Of a stretch of 64,000 bases of DNA, positions 53,626 to 62,678 are shown one piece after another. Source of the stretch: an uncultured Oxalobacteraceae bacterium (lineage in GTDB: Bacteria; Pseudomonadota; Gammaproteobacteria; Burkholderiales; Burkholderiaceae_D); the NCBI GenBank assembly GCA_903862415.1, contig CAIOYD010000052.1, positions 28,575 through 92,574 of the forward strand, read 5' to 3'. The notes under the pieces are model-generated. The model did not search any database and was not told the origin of the DNA. It worked only from the letters and a program-made list of their open reading frames with translations. Positions within the stretch are counted from its first letter, which is position 1. Each line of letters starts with the position of its first letter. Made by a program: the position numbers and the translations under genes.

Positions 53626-55434
53626 ATGTCAGCCACTTCTTCCGCCAGCCCGATTCCACAACGACTGCAACTGCTGCGCCAGCACATGCGCAACAACGAT
53701 ATCGATGCCTGGGTTATCCCTTCGGCCGATCCGCATCTGTCGGAATACCTGCCGGAACGCTGGCAGGGACGCGCCTGGTTTTCCGGCTTCAACGGTTCGG
53801 TCGGCACCCTCATCGTCTGTGCCGACTTTGCCGGTTTATGGGTCGATACTCGCTACTGGGTTCAGGCGGAAGCCGAACTCGCCGGTTCCGGTGTGCAAAT
53901 GATGAAAATTTCCTCGGCCGGCGCCTCAGACCACATTGACTGGCTGGCAACCCATCTGAAATCCGGACAGAGTGTCGGTATCGATGGCATGGTGCTCGGC
54001 TTAGGCACAGCGCGACAAATGAATCAAAGCTTAGCCGTCCAACAAATCAAACTCATCACCTATGTTGACATGCTCAGCGCCGCCTGGCCCGGCCGCCCGG
54101 AACTGCCACACCAGCCCGTGTACGAACATGCCGCACCCTACGCGGTTTTGCCGCGCAGTGAAAAACTGGCTCAGGTCAAAGCCCGGATGCAGCAACTCGG
54201 TGCTGAATGGCATTTAATTTCCTCCCTCGATGACATTGCCTGGCTACTGAATTTACGCGGTGCCGACGTCAGCTACAACCCGGTATTTTTAGCCCATCTG
54301 CTCATAGGCCCGGAGCATACCGAACTGTTTATCGGCAGCGGAAAAATTCCGGCCGAACTACAGGCCAGTCTGGCACAGCAGCACATCGCTTGTCGTGAAT
54401 ATGGCGAAATTACGGCAGCACTCGAAGCACTCGCTGCCAATGCCACCCTGCTCATCGATCCGCGCCGCGTGACATTCGGCATCGTCGAATCCTGCCACAC
54501 GAGCGTAAAAAAAATCGATGCCATCAATCCATCGACCATGCTCAAAGCCTGCAAAAGCAACGCTGAAGCCGACTTTATCCGCCAGGCCATGGAACAGGAT
54601 GGCGCTGCGTTGTGTGAATTTTTCGCCTGGTTTGAGCACGCCATTGGTCACCAGACCATCACGGAAATCGATGTCGACACGCAAATTTGTGCCGCGCGCG
54701 CCCGTCGTCCGGGCTTTATTTCTCCCAGCTTTGGCACCATCGCCGGCTTTAACGCCAACGGTGCCATGCCGCATTATCACGCCACCCCGGAATCGAATAC
54801 GGTGATTAAAGGCGATGGTCTGTTACTGATCGACTCCGGTGGCCAGTACCTCAATGGCACGACCGACATTACCCGTGTCGTAGCCATTGGCAACCCCAGT
54901 GCCGAACAAAAACGCGACTTTGCGCTGGAATTAAAAGCCGTCATCGCCCTTTCTGTCGCCCAGTTCCCGACTAGCATCCGCGCTCCGCTGCTCGACGTCA
55001 TCGCACGCGCTCCACTCTGGGCCGCCGGTCTGAATTATGGTCATGGCACCGGCCACGGCGTCGGATATTTCCTCAATGTGCATGAAGGCCCGCAAAACAT
55101 TTCCTGGCTGACCCCAGTCGAAGCTCACACTGCCATGCTGCCCGGCATGGTCACCTCCATTGAACCGGGCATTTACCGTCCCGGCCAGTGGGGTATCCGG
55201 ATTGAAAATCTGGTCCTCAACGTCCCGGCCGAATCCAGCCAGTTTGGTGACTTCCTGCGCTTTGAAACCCTGACACTGTGCCCGATCGACACCCGCTGCC
55301 TGGATAAGACATTGCTCAATCAGGCCGAAACCGACTGGCTCAACCATTATCACGCCACCGTCCGGGAACGTCTCTGCCCACTGGTCAGCGGTGCGGCCCT
55401 GGCCTGGCTGGAACACAGTACAAAACCAATTTAA
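53626..55434 (+). CDS. pepP: Xaa-Pro aminopeptidase P-type (M24B)
   Basis: 602 residues: two N-terminal creatinase-like domains (about 1-300) and a C-terminal pita-bread catalytic domain. The metal ligands are visible: the two Asp of LLIDSGGQYLNGTTDITR, the His of GHGTGHGVGYFLNVHEGP, and the Glu of SIEPGIY and GIRIENLV. It removes N-terminal residues before proline. The three-domain form is closer to eukaryotic-type aminopeptidase P than to the 440-residue E. coli PepP, so the symbol is loose. Confidence 0.92.
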   Translation: MSATSSASPIPQRLQLLRQHMRNNDIDAWVIPSADPHLSEYLPERWQGRAWFSGFNGSVGTLIVCADFAGLWVDTRYWVQAEAELAGSGVQMMKISSAGASDHIDWLATHLKSGQSVGIDGMVLGLGTARQMNQSLAVQQIKLITYVDMLSAAWPGRPELPHQPVYEHAAPYAVLPRSEKLAQVKARMQQLGAEWHLISSLDDIAWLLNLRGADVSYNPVFLAHLLIGPEHTELFIGSGKIPAELQASLAQQHIACREYGEITAALEALAANATLLIDPRRVTFGIVESCHTSVKKIDAINPSTMLKACKSNAEADFIRQAMEQDGAALCEFFAWFEHAIGHQTITEIDVDTQICAARARRPGFISPSFGTIAGFNANGAMPHYHATPESNTVIKGDGLLLIDSGGQYLNGTTDITRVVAIGNPSAEQKRDFALELKAVIALSVAQFPTSIRAPLLDVIARAPLWAAGLNYGHGTGHGVGYFLNVHEGPQNISWLTPVEAHTAMLPGMVTSIEPGIYRPGQWGIRIENLVLNVPAESSQFGDFLRFETLTLCPIDTRCLDKTLLNQAETDWLNHYHATVRERLCPLVSGAALAWLEHSTKPI

Positions 55435-55482
55435 CGACTTATAACTGTTATAGATAACGTTTTAGCAGGGTATATAAGCGCA

Positions 55483-55530
55483 GCGTAATACACCAAGTAG
55501 CTAAGAGTTACGCTCAGTGGTGTATTACGC
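55483..55530. repeat. Inverted repeat of the GTGTATTACGC family
   Basis: Perfect 12-bp arms GCGTAATACACC and GGTGTATTACGC with a 24-nt loop, followed by CTGCGGCGTGACACTCTG. It shares its core with the elements at 563-640 and 42705-42753. It lies between pepP and prfB. Confidence 0.85.
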
Positions 55531-55603
55531 CTGCGGCGTGACACTCTGCGCAGACTCCTGATGTATAATGGCGGGTTCAATTCAACCTACAGCGCAAAAA
55601 ATC

Positions 55604-56708
55604 ATGGAAGCAGAACGCATCAACAGTATTTCCGGCTTGTTATCGGATTTGACCCATCGTGAAGCAGAACTTCGGAGGTATCTTTGACTACGATATCAAG
55701 TCAGAGAAACTCGAGCAAGTCAATGCAGAAATGGAAGATCCAGCTATCTGGAACGACCCGAAAAAAGCCCAGGATTTAGGCCGCGAAAAAAAATCGCTGG
55801 AAGCCATCGTGCACACGCTGACCAAAATCGACGCCGACCTGCGCGACGCCAGTGATCTGTTTGCCATGGCCAAGGAAGAACAGGATGACGCTACGCTCGA
55901 AGCGATTGAATCCGATGCCGATGCTCTGCGCCTGCTGGTTGAAGGCATGGAATTCCGCCGCATGTTCAACAATCCGATGGACCCGAACAACTGCTTTATC
56001 GATATTCAGTCTGGCGCTGGCGGCACCGAAGCCCAGGACTGGGCCTCAATGATCCTGCGTCAATATCTGCGCTATTGTGAACGCAAAGGCTTCAAGGTTG
56101 AAATTCTCGAACAATCCGACGGTGAGATCGCCGGCATAAAAACCGCCACCCTCAAAGTCGAAGGTGATTACGCCTATGGATTTTTACGTACCGAAACCGG
56201 TGTACACCGTCTGGTTCGCAAATCTCCGTTTGATTCTGCCAATGGTCGTCACACCTCATTCTGCTCGCTGTTTGTTTATCCCGAAGTCGATGACTCCATC
56301 GACATCGATGTCAATCCGGCCGATGTCCGGGTCGACACGTATCGCGCCTCCGGTGCCGGTGGACAGCACATCAACAAAACCGATTCCGCTGTACGCCTCA
56401 CCCATGGCCCCTCCGGCATTGTCGTGCAATGCCAGAATGACCGCAGCCAGCACCGCAACCGGGCCGAAGCCTGGGATATGCTCAAAGCCAAACTGTATGA
56501 ACTGGAATTACGCAACCGTATGAGCGAACAGCAAAAACTGGAAGATTCCAAAACCGATGTCGGCTGGGGTCATCAAATCCGTTCCTACGTACTCGATCAG
56601 TCACGCATCAAAGACTTGCGCACCAGCTTTGAAACCGGCAATACCAAAGCCGTGCTGGATGGTGATCTGGATGGATTTATCGGCGCCTCGTTAAAACAGG
56701 GCGTGTAA
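55604..56708 (+). CDS. prfB: Peptide chain release factor 2, programmed +1 frameshift
   Basis: RF2 recognises UGA and UAA stop codons and triggers release. Translation starts at 55604 ([20 protein letters not shown]...) and meets an in-frame TGA at 55685-55687. The site is GGAGG-TAT-CTT-TGA-C, the classic RF2 frameshift signal with a Shine-Dalgarno-like GGAGG 3 nt before CTT. After the +1 shift the frame continues [15 protein letters not shown] to 56708, giving 367 residues. The stop-reading SPF tripeptide (KSPFDSANG) and catalytic GGQ ([15 protein letters not shown]) are present. Start or length calls that ignore the shift would be wrong. Confidence 0.96.
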
Positions 56709-56770
56709 TTTCCAGTCATCAGCAGAGCAATTAACCAACGGCCAGCGCTGGCCGCATTTGAAAGAGCATC

Positions 56771-58306
56771 ATGAGCAATCAACCGACCGACAACCCGACT
56801 GACACCGCCAACGAAGAACTCTCCGTGTTTGCCGAAAGGCGTGCCAAGCTGGCGGCCCTGCGCACTCAGGGCGTGGCCTTTCCGAATGACTTCCGTCCGA
56901 CCGACAACTGCGCTGACCTGCAAGAAAAATACAACACACTGTCACGCGAACAACTCGAACCGATGGAAGTTGCCGTTTGCGTCGCTGGCCGCATGATGCT
57001 CAAACGCGAAGCCGGTAAAAAAGCCGCCTTCGCCACCATTCAGGATGCTTCCGGCAAACAGGCAGATGGCCGTATTCAGCTCTACATCACTCAGGACAAA
57101 ACTGGCGAAGACGCCATGGAAGCGTTCCGTTCTTACGATCTGGGTGACATTCTCGGTATTGAAGGCGTGTTATTCAAAACCAAAACCGATGAACTCACTA
57201 TCAAGGTCACCAAGCTGCGTCTGCTGACCAAATCGTTGCGTCCGCTGCCGGACAAATTTCATGGTTTGGCCAATCAGGAAACCAAATACCGTCAACGCTA
57301 TGTCGATCTGATCATGAGCGAAGCTACCCGGCGCACCTTTAAGGCCCGCACTGCCGCCATGAGTTCGATCCGCCGCTTCATGGAAGACCATGCCTTCATG
57401 GAAGTGGAAACACCAATGCTGCACGTCATTCCCGGCGGCGCGGCGGCCAAGCCCTTCATCACCCATCACAACGCACTCGACATGCAAATGTTTTTGCGCA
57501 TCGCACCGGAACTGTATTTAAAACGTCTGGTTGTTGGTGGTTTTGAACGGGTGTTTGAAGTCAACCGCAACTTCCGCAACGAAGGTGTATCTCCGCGCCA
57601 CAATCCGGAATTCACCATGATGGAATTTTATGCCGCCTACGTCGATTACAAATGGCTCATGGATTTCACCGAACAAGTGATCCGCAAAGCGGCCATCGAT
57701 GCCCACGGCACCGCGGTACTCACCTATCAGGGTCGTGAACTGGATTTAAGCAAGCCATTCCAGCGCCTGACCATCGTCGGCGCGATCAATAAATATGCAC
57801 CGCACTACACTCATGAACAATTGCATGATGTCGCTTTCGTCACCGCCGAATTACTCAAATTCGGCGTCAAGCCGTTCAGCACTTCCGGTCTGGGCGCACT
57901 GCAACTGGCGCTGTTTGAAGAAACCGCAGAAGCACAGCTGTGGGAACCGACTTACATCATCGATTACCCGGTCGAAGTTTCCCCCTTGGCGCGCGCCTCG
58001 GATGCCCATCCGGACATCACCGAGCGGTTTGAACTGTTCATGACCGGACGTGAAATTGCCAACGGCTTTTCCGAGTTAAACGATCCGGAAGATCAGGCGG
58101 CACGCTTTAAGGCCCAAATGGACGCCAAAGAAGCGGGCGATGAAGAAGCCATGTATTATGACGCTGATTACATCCGCGCACTTGAATACGGTCTGCCACC
58201 GACCGGCGGCTGCGGCATCGGTATTGACCGTCTGATGATGCTCATTACCGATTCGCCCAATATTCGTGACGTGATTTTATTTCCGCATTTACGCCGCGAA
58301 GATTAA
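56771..58306 (+). CDS. lysS: Lysyl-tRNA synthetase, class II
   Basis: 511 residues. The N-terminal OB-fold anticodon-binding domain (about 60-165) is followed by the class II core with motif 1 ([20 protein letters not shown]), motif 2 ([20 protein letters not shown]) and motif 3 ([12 protein letters not shown]). It charges tRNA-Lys. It follows prfB by 62 bp, a gene pair conserved across proteobacteria. Confidence 0.98.
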   Translation: MSNQPTDNPTDTANEELSVFAERRAKLAALRTQGVAFPNDFRPTDNCADLQEKYNTLSREQLEPMEVAVCVAGRMMLKREAGKKAAFATIQDASGKQADGRIQLYITQDKTGEDAMEAFRSYDLGDILGIEGVLFKTKTDELTIKVTKLRLLTKSLRPLPDKFHGLANQETKYRQRYVDLIMSEATRRTFKARTAAMSSIRRFMEDHAFMEVETPMLHVIPGGAAAKPFITHHNALDMQMFLRIAPELYLKRLVVGGFERVFEVNRNFRNEGVSPRHNPEFTMMEFYAAYVDYKWLMDFTEQVIRKAAIDAHGTAVLTYQGRELDLSKPFQRLTIVGAINKYAPHYTHEQLHDVAFVTAELLKFGVKPFSTSGLGALQLALFEETAEAQLWEPTYIIDYPVEVSPLARASDAHPDITERFELFMTGREIANGFSELNDPEDQAARFKAQMDAKEAGDEEAMYYDADYIRALEYGLPPTGGCGIGIDRLMMLITDSPNIRDVILFPHLRRED

Positions 58307-58323
58307 CCTTTCCAGGATAACCC

Positions 58324-58965
58324 ATGATCCGGATTTTGATTGCAGACGACCACACCATCATGCGCGAAGGTTTGAAGCGCATTTTGGAAGGTGAAGAAAA
58401 CATACTGATCGCCGCCGAAGCCGTCGACGGTCTGGATGCGCTGCAAAAACTCCGGGTTGGTGGTATCGATCTGATTCTGCTCGATTTATCCATGCCGGGC
58501 CGCAGCGGCGTCGACCTGATCCGCCAGATGAAAGAAGAATTTCCCAAGCTGCCGATTCTGATTCTGACCATGCACGAAGAAGAACAGTACGCCGTGCGCG
58601 CCATGCGTGCCGGCGCTCATGGCTATCTGACCAAGGAAAGCGCCGGTCTGGAACTGGTCAAAGCCATACACCGGATTTCTTCCGGCCGACCGTATATCAG
58701 TCTGGCTGTAGCCGAACAACTGGCCATGAACTTAATGCCCGACACCGTGCCTCTGCCACACAAAACCCTGTCCGACCGGGAGTTCGAAATCTTCCAGTTA
58801 CTCGTCCAGGGCAAATCACTGACAGAAATTGCCGATGGCCTGTTTCTGAGCGTCAAAACCGTCAGCACCCACAAAACCCGCATTCTTGTCAAAATGCGCA
58901 TGAAAAACATCACCCAGCTGGTGCAGTACGCAGTAGAACATCAACTGCTGAGTAATCACAGCTAA
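58324..58965 (+). CDS. NarL/FixJ-type response regulator
   Basis: 213 residues. Receiver domain (1-120) with acidic pocket D8/D9, phosphoacceptor D54 (IDLILLDLSMPG), Thr and Lys in LILTMHEEEQ and YLTKESAG. The C-terminal LuxR-type helix-turn-helix (about 148-210) reads LSDREFEIFQLLVQGKSLTE and LFLSVKTVSTHKTRILVKM. It starts 17 bp after lysS and precedes a histidine kinase gene, its likely partner. Confidence 0.94.
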   Translation: MIRILIADDHTIMREGLKRILEGEENILIAAEAVDGLDALQKLRVGGIDLILLDLSMPGRSGVDLIRQMKEEFPKLPILILTMHEEEQYAVRAMRAGAHGYLTKESAGLELVKAIHRISSGRPYISLAVAEQLAMNLMPDTVPLPHKTLSDREFEIFQLLVQGKSLTEIADGLFLSVKTVSTHKTRILVKMRMKNITQLVQYAVEHQLLSNHS

Positions 58966-59066
58966 TCCCCCTCATCGCCGGAGAAACGCGGATTAAATCT
59001 GGCAATACAGCGCCCTGCATCCTAGAATGAAGCAGCGGCAATTTGCCGCCCCTTATTCAGGACACC

Positions 59067-60518
59067 ATGAGCAATCCCACGGAAAACTTATCCCGGATTA
59101 CCCTGTACTATCGGCTCGCACTGCTGATGCTGTTCGCCATCATCGCCAGCGTCATTCTTTATGGCTCGACAGAACAACAACTCATCTTACGCATCCTCAT
59201 ACTGGCCTGTAGTGTGACACTGGCGTGGTTAATCTGGAATCTCCGTCGCATTATTTTCAACATGCTGGGTGGCAACATTACCGAATTGCAGCAGCAAATT
59301 TCGCACTTGGGGAATGGTAACTTCAGTGCACCCAGCAACATTGGCACCAGCAATCCTTACAGCATATTCGGCCTGCTGGCCGAAACCCAAAGCAAGCTCA
59401 AGCGCATGGATGTCGAGCGCAGGCAGGCCGAAGTTGCCATGACTGAGAGCGAACAGCGTTTTCATCTGGCCATTACCGCGGCCAATGATGGCCTGTGGGA
59501 TCGTTACGTGGGCAAAGACAGCGTGTATTACTCCCCCCGCTGGAAAGCCATGCTCGGCTATGCCGAGCATGAATTGAGCAACATCTATGCATCCTGGGAA
59601 GGCAACCTGCATCCGGAGGATGCGCATCAGGTACTGGCCACCATCAATAATTGCATTACGGAAAATCAGGATCGCTTCCAGCACGAATATCGCCTGCGAC
59701 AAAAAAATGGCCAGTACCTGTGGGTACTTGATCGCGGCATGATACAGCGTGACACCCAAGGCAACCCACTGCGTTTTATCGGCATCCAGACCGATATTAG
59801 TGCACAGAAATATGTCGAACGAATGAAAAACGAATTCATTTCCACCGTCAGCCACGAATTACGCACACCCCTGACCTCGATTCATGGCAGCCTGAAATTA
59901 ATCGATGCCGGTGTCATGGGCGAACTGCCCGTCAAGGTGCATGACATGGTCAAGATGGCCAACAAAAACAGCCTGCGCCTCATCAATCTGGTGAATGAAA
60001 TTCTCGATATGGAAAAACTCATGTCGGGCATGATGATCTTGCAGCAAGCCGAAGTCAGTCTGCCGAAGATACTGGCCGAGTCAGTGAATTTAAATAACAG
60101 CTACGCCAGCTCCTTTGGCGTGCGTTATATAGTGGCGGCGCAACCGTCAGCCTGCGTCGTCCTCGCCGACCCTGAGCGACTGCTGCAGGTACTCACCAAC
60201 CTGCTTTCGAATGCGGCCAAGTTTTCTCCTCGGGGTGGCGTCGTCAATGTCCGCTACCTGCTCACCGGAACCCATGCACGCATCGAAATTGAAGACCGTG
60301 GTCAAGGCATACCGCTGGCATTCCGCAGCAAAATTTTTGGTGAATTCACCCAGGCCAGCAACGGCAACACCCGTCAGCAGGGTGGCGCCGGACTGGGGTT
60401 GAATATCGCACAGAAAATCGTCGTCAAAATGAATGGTGAAATCGGCTACCACAGCGAAATCAGCAAGGGCACCACCTTCTGGTTTACTGTGCCCCTGAAA
60501 CCAGACGAATCACACTGA
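59067..60518 (+). CDS. Membrane sensor histidine kinase with PAS domain
   Basis: 483 residues: two membrane helices (about 17-35 and 40-58) with almost no periplasmic loop, a HAMP-like linker, a PAS/PAC domain (about 125-250), HisKA with phosphoacceptor H263 in FISTVSHELRTPLTS, and a HATPase with N box NLLSNAAKFSPRGG, G1 EDRGQGIP and G2 GGAGLGLNIAQ. The start at 59067 (MSNPTEN) follows AGGACACC; a TTG at 59043 is less likely. It lies about 100 bp after the response regulator, and should sense an internal or membrane signal. Confidence 0.92.
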   Translation: MSNPTENLSRITLYYRLALLMLFAIIASVILYGSTEQQLILRILILACSVTLAWLIWNLRRIIFNMLGGNITELQQQISHLGNGNFSAPSNIGTSNPYSIFGLLAETQSKLKRMDVERRQAEVAMTESEQRFHLAITAANDGLWDRYVGKDSVYYSPRWKAMLGYAEHELSNIYASWEGNLHPEDAHQVLATINNCITENQDRFQHEYRLRQKNGQYLWVLDRGMIQRDTQGNPLRFIGIQTDISAQKYVERMKNEFISTVSHELRTPLTSIHGSLKLIDAGVMGELPVKVHDMVKMANKNSLRLINLVNEILDMEKLMSGMMILQQAEVSLPKILAESVNLNNSYASSFGVRYIVAAQPSACVVLADPERLLQVLTNLLSNAAKFSPRGGVVNVRYLLTGTHARIEIEDRGQGIPLAFRSKIFGEFTQASNGNTRQQGGAGLGLNIAQKIVVKMNGEIGYHSEISKGTTFWFTVPLKPDESH

Positions 60519-60543
60519 TAAGCCCAACGGTTATTTACCTACC

Positions 60544-61182
60544 CTACCAGCCCGTCCAGTCTGTCAGACCTTCACGCTGATACAATTCTTTCCAGCTTGG
60601 ACGTGTACGCATCAGCGTCGCAAAACGGTTCAATGCCGGCCATTCCAGTGCCGTGCGCGGCATATTGCGCGACCAGCGCATAAGCATAATCAACAGTAAA
60701 TCCGCCGCGCTGAAATTCGCCCCCAGCAAAAAAGGCCCATGCTCACCCAGATGAGCATCGAGCTTATCCCAGATGCCCTCTATCTTGGCCTGCAGGGCGG
60801 CACGTTCCGGTGGCGTAAGCTCATCCCCACCCAGACTGGCCGGATAAAACCAGAAACGATATGTACTGGCCAGAGCATTACTGAGAAACACAATCCACTG
60901 ATACCAGTCATTGCGTTCGGCGGAGCCAGGCAATGGTGCCAACCCGGCCTGCGGATGGCGATCGGCCAGCGCCATTAAAATGGCCGCCGATTCAAACATC
61001 GGCTTGCCATCAATAATCAATGTCGGGACCACGCCCAGTGGATTCAATTTCAAATACGACGCATCCCGCTGACCACCCGCAGCCAATTCCACCAGTTCGA
61101 GCTCATGATCAGCGCCAATTTCCAGCAAGGCCTGATGCACCACCATACTGGCGCTGGCTGGGGAATAATAAAGTTTATACAT
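60544..61182 (-). CDS. Glutathione S-transferase family protein
   Basis: 212 residues: thioredoxin-like N-terminal domain (YKLYYSPASASMVVHQALLE, LNPLGVVPTLIIDGKPMFES with the cis-Pro and the ES glutathione-binding pair) and an all-helical C-terminal domain. The catalytic residue is probably a serine near residue 9-12. The substrate is unknown. It is convergent with the histidine kinase, 25 bp away. Confidence 0.9.
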   Translation of the reverse strand: MYKLYYSPASASMVVHQALLEIGADHELELVELAAGGQRDASYLKLNPLGVVPTLIIDGKPMFESAAILMALADRHPQAGLAPLPGSAERNDWYQWIVFLSNALASTYRFWFYPASLGGDELTPPERAALQAKIEGIWDKLDAHLGEHGPFLLGANFSAADLLLIMLMRWSRNMPRTALEWPALNRFATLMRTRPSWKELYQREGLTDWTGW

Positions 61183-61404
61183 ATAAACGCCTTAAAAAAA
61201 TCTGATAGTCCCAATACCACACCCGGCATACAGCAAGCAACGCTCCAATAACCCGGATAGAAACACTATTTCCAAACAAAAACATAGTGCTGAGGCATGT
61301 AATCAGTGCAATTTATATCAATAAATAACTTCAAAAAATGCAACTTATTCAACCTGATAAAAATCCAACGTTACTCTATTTATTGATAAATCAAAGGAAA
61401 ACTC

Positions 61405-61806
61405 ATGATCTCTCCAACTCAACGATCGTACTCATTTATCTACGTGCCTCCAGCCTATCCACCTCTCGACAAAGTGATAGGCAGCGAGTTGAAAATTGAC
61501 AGCCCCGAATACCGCTTCTGTTTTTCACAGCAGTTTCAAGGAAAAGAATTACAAAGATCATATCTCCTCCATCTGCTCAAAACGTATTACGTAGAAGACC
61601 TCGCCCAGCTGCCTGATTTTTCTCAGCAAAGTGAAGATTACAAAACCATGCTTGCTTTTTGCAGGAATCAGGTGAGCAACATCAACTCATCAAATTCGTT
61701 CAGCAGTGATGCCCTTGTCGATAATAAAATATCGGCACATTGCTCCTTTCACGGCGGCAAACTAAAAATCACCCTGCGACGACATCGTTGCTGTGTGCTG
61801 ATTTAA
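61405..61806 (+). CDS. Hypothetical protein with a CaaX-like C-terminus
   Basis: 133 residues, not recognised. AAGGAAAA precedes the ATG and the frame is in more AT-rich DNA than the neighbours. No signal peptide or membrane helix is seen; it is tyrosine- and serine-rich (YSFIYVPPAYPPL near the start). The last residues are LRRHRCCVLI: a basic patch, an extra cysteine and a final C-V-L-I that fits the eukaryotic CaaX prenylation pattern. This may be chance. It stands alone between the GST and the FUSC-like gene, in a region that looks accessory. Confidence 0.6.
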   Translation: MISPTQRSYSFIYVPPAYPPLDKVIGSELKIDSPEYRFCFSQQFQGKELQRSYLLHLLKTYYVEDLAQLPDFSQQSEDYKTMLAFCRNQVSNINSSNSFSSDALVDNKISAHCSFHGGKLKITLRRHRCCVLI

Positions 61807-61819
61807 TTGATGTATTACG

Positions 61820-61855
61820 GAGTGAGATTAGTGCACTTTACAATCAATCTCACTC
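61820..61855. terminator. Hairpin between convergent genes
   Basis: 10-bp arms GAGTGAGATT and AATCTCACTC around a 16-nt loop, between the hypothetical gene and the FUSC-like gene, which converge. It could end transcription from both sides, but no adjacent T-run is seen. Confidence 0.5.
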
Positions 61856-61869
61856 ACTGGTGTGCGAAT

Positions 61870-62367
61870 TTAATTTTTGAACGCGCGCAGGATGCTGTTC
61901 ATCACCATAGAGACCAGTCCCGCCAGCAGACTGCCAGCCGTCACTTCCAATGCGCGTTTTAAAGCAATATTTTCTGCAATCGCAATGGAATTCTGTTCAA
62001 AGCCCGTCAGCAAAACAATCGCACCGGTAGCTACCGCCAGCTTCCAACTATTATGAACAGGTATCAAATAATGCATCACCAAGGTAATGATCACAATGCC
62101 GGCAATTAAGGTGACAAAACCAGAACCAAAAACCATCAACAACACGCAAGAAATACCGGTACCAATGAGTGTGGCCATAATTCGACGTACCACCACAGAC
62201 TTGGTTTGATCATGTACGATTTCAGTACAGATCACGCCCGACAACAATACCCACAGTGGATCATGAAACCCGGATAGCCACGATCCCAGCATAATCAGAC
62301 TGCTCACGATCGCCAGGGCAATTGAATAATGCAGTCCTGTAACATCAAAGGAAGAATTGGTTTCCAT
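61870..62367 (-). CDS. Short FUSC/ArAE-like membrane protein
   Basis: 165 residues with about five membrane helices. The segment SGFHDPLWVLLSGVICTEIV followed by VVVRRIMATLIGTGISCVLL is typical of the FUSC/aromatic-acid-exporter membrane module, as is HNSWKLAVATGAIVLLTGFE. Full FUSC transporters are two to four times longer, so this is a single module or a decayed piece. AAGGTG precedes the ATG at 62367. Confidence 0.75.
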   Translation of the reverse strand: METNSSFDVTGLHYSIALAIVSSLIMLGSWLSGFHDPLWVLLSGVICTEIVHDQTKSVVVRRIMATLIGTGISCVLLMVFGSGFVTLIAGIVIITLVMHYLIPVHNSWKLAVATGAIVLLTGFEQNSIAIAENIALKRALEVTAGSLLAGLVSMVMNSILRAFKN

Positions 62368-62392
62368 AGTCACCTTATCTGAAATTAATTAC

Positions 62393-62512
62393 TGGCGGAG
62401 ACCTAGAGATTCGCCTACACAAGCGCAGGCCGCGCAATCGCCTGCAGGCGATCTCCTCTACAAATAAAAATGCCCGCTAATGCGGGCATGTTTATTTTTG
62501 GCGGAGATCTAG
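62393..62512. repeat. Short imperfect direct repeat pair, possible attachment site
   Basis: TGGCGGAGACCTAG (62393-62406) and TGGCGGAGATCTAG (62499-62512), 13 of 14 identical. Between them lie a perfect 16-bp palindrome ATCGCCTGCAGGCGAT (62437-62452) and a terminator hairpin. They sit just upstream of an integrase gene, where an attachment site is expected, but a partner copy at a far end cannot be seen. Confidence 0.4.
62462..62500. terminator. Bidirectional rho-independent terminator
   Basis: ATGCCCGC-TAAT-GCGGGCAT (62470-62489), perfect 8-bp stem with AAATAAAA on the left and GTTTATTTTT on the right. The A-rich and T-rich flanks make it work in both directions. It separates the resident genes from the integrase region. 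Confidence 0.85.
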
Positions 62513-62619
62513 TCCGCTAAATAACGTTCCAACGAATTCCATAAAACTTCGATAAATTCACTTTCTCATACGGAGAGTGTGACTCACCAATCCAATCGAG
62601 TCCAACCCACACTACTCTA

Positions 62620-62671
62620 TTCCGATAAAAAATGGCATACTGAATGGCATACCAGACCTCCTCTATCGGAA
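62620..62671. promoter_or_regulatory. Repeat-rich leader of the integrase gene
   Basis: Inverted repeat TTCCGATA (62620-62627) and TATCGGAA (62664-62671) encloses a tandem direct repeat AATGGCATAC at 62631-62640 and 62643-62652 (12-bp period). The layout suggests binding sites for the integrase itself or a regulator. The right arm also carries the GGAA ribosome-binding site. Confidence 0.55.
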
Positions 62672-62678
62672 ATAATTT

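Noticed and set aside
62393..62412. tRNA-Ser-like 3' end (reverse strand CTCCGCCA after GGT and CTCTA)
   Set aside because: The acceptor-like end looks right but no matching T-arm, anticodon arm or 5' acceptor strand is present; more likely part of a short repeat.
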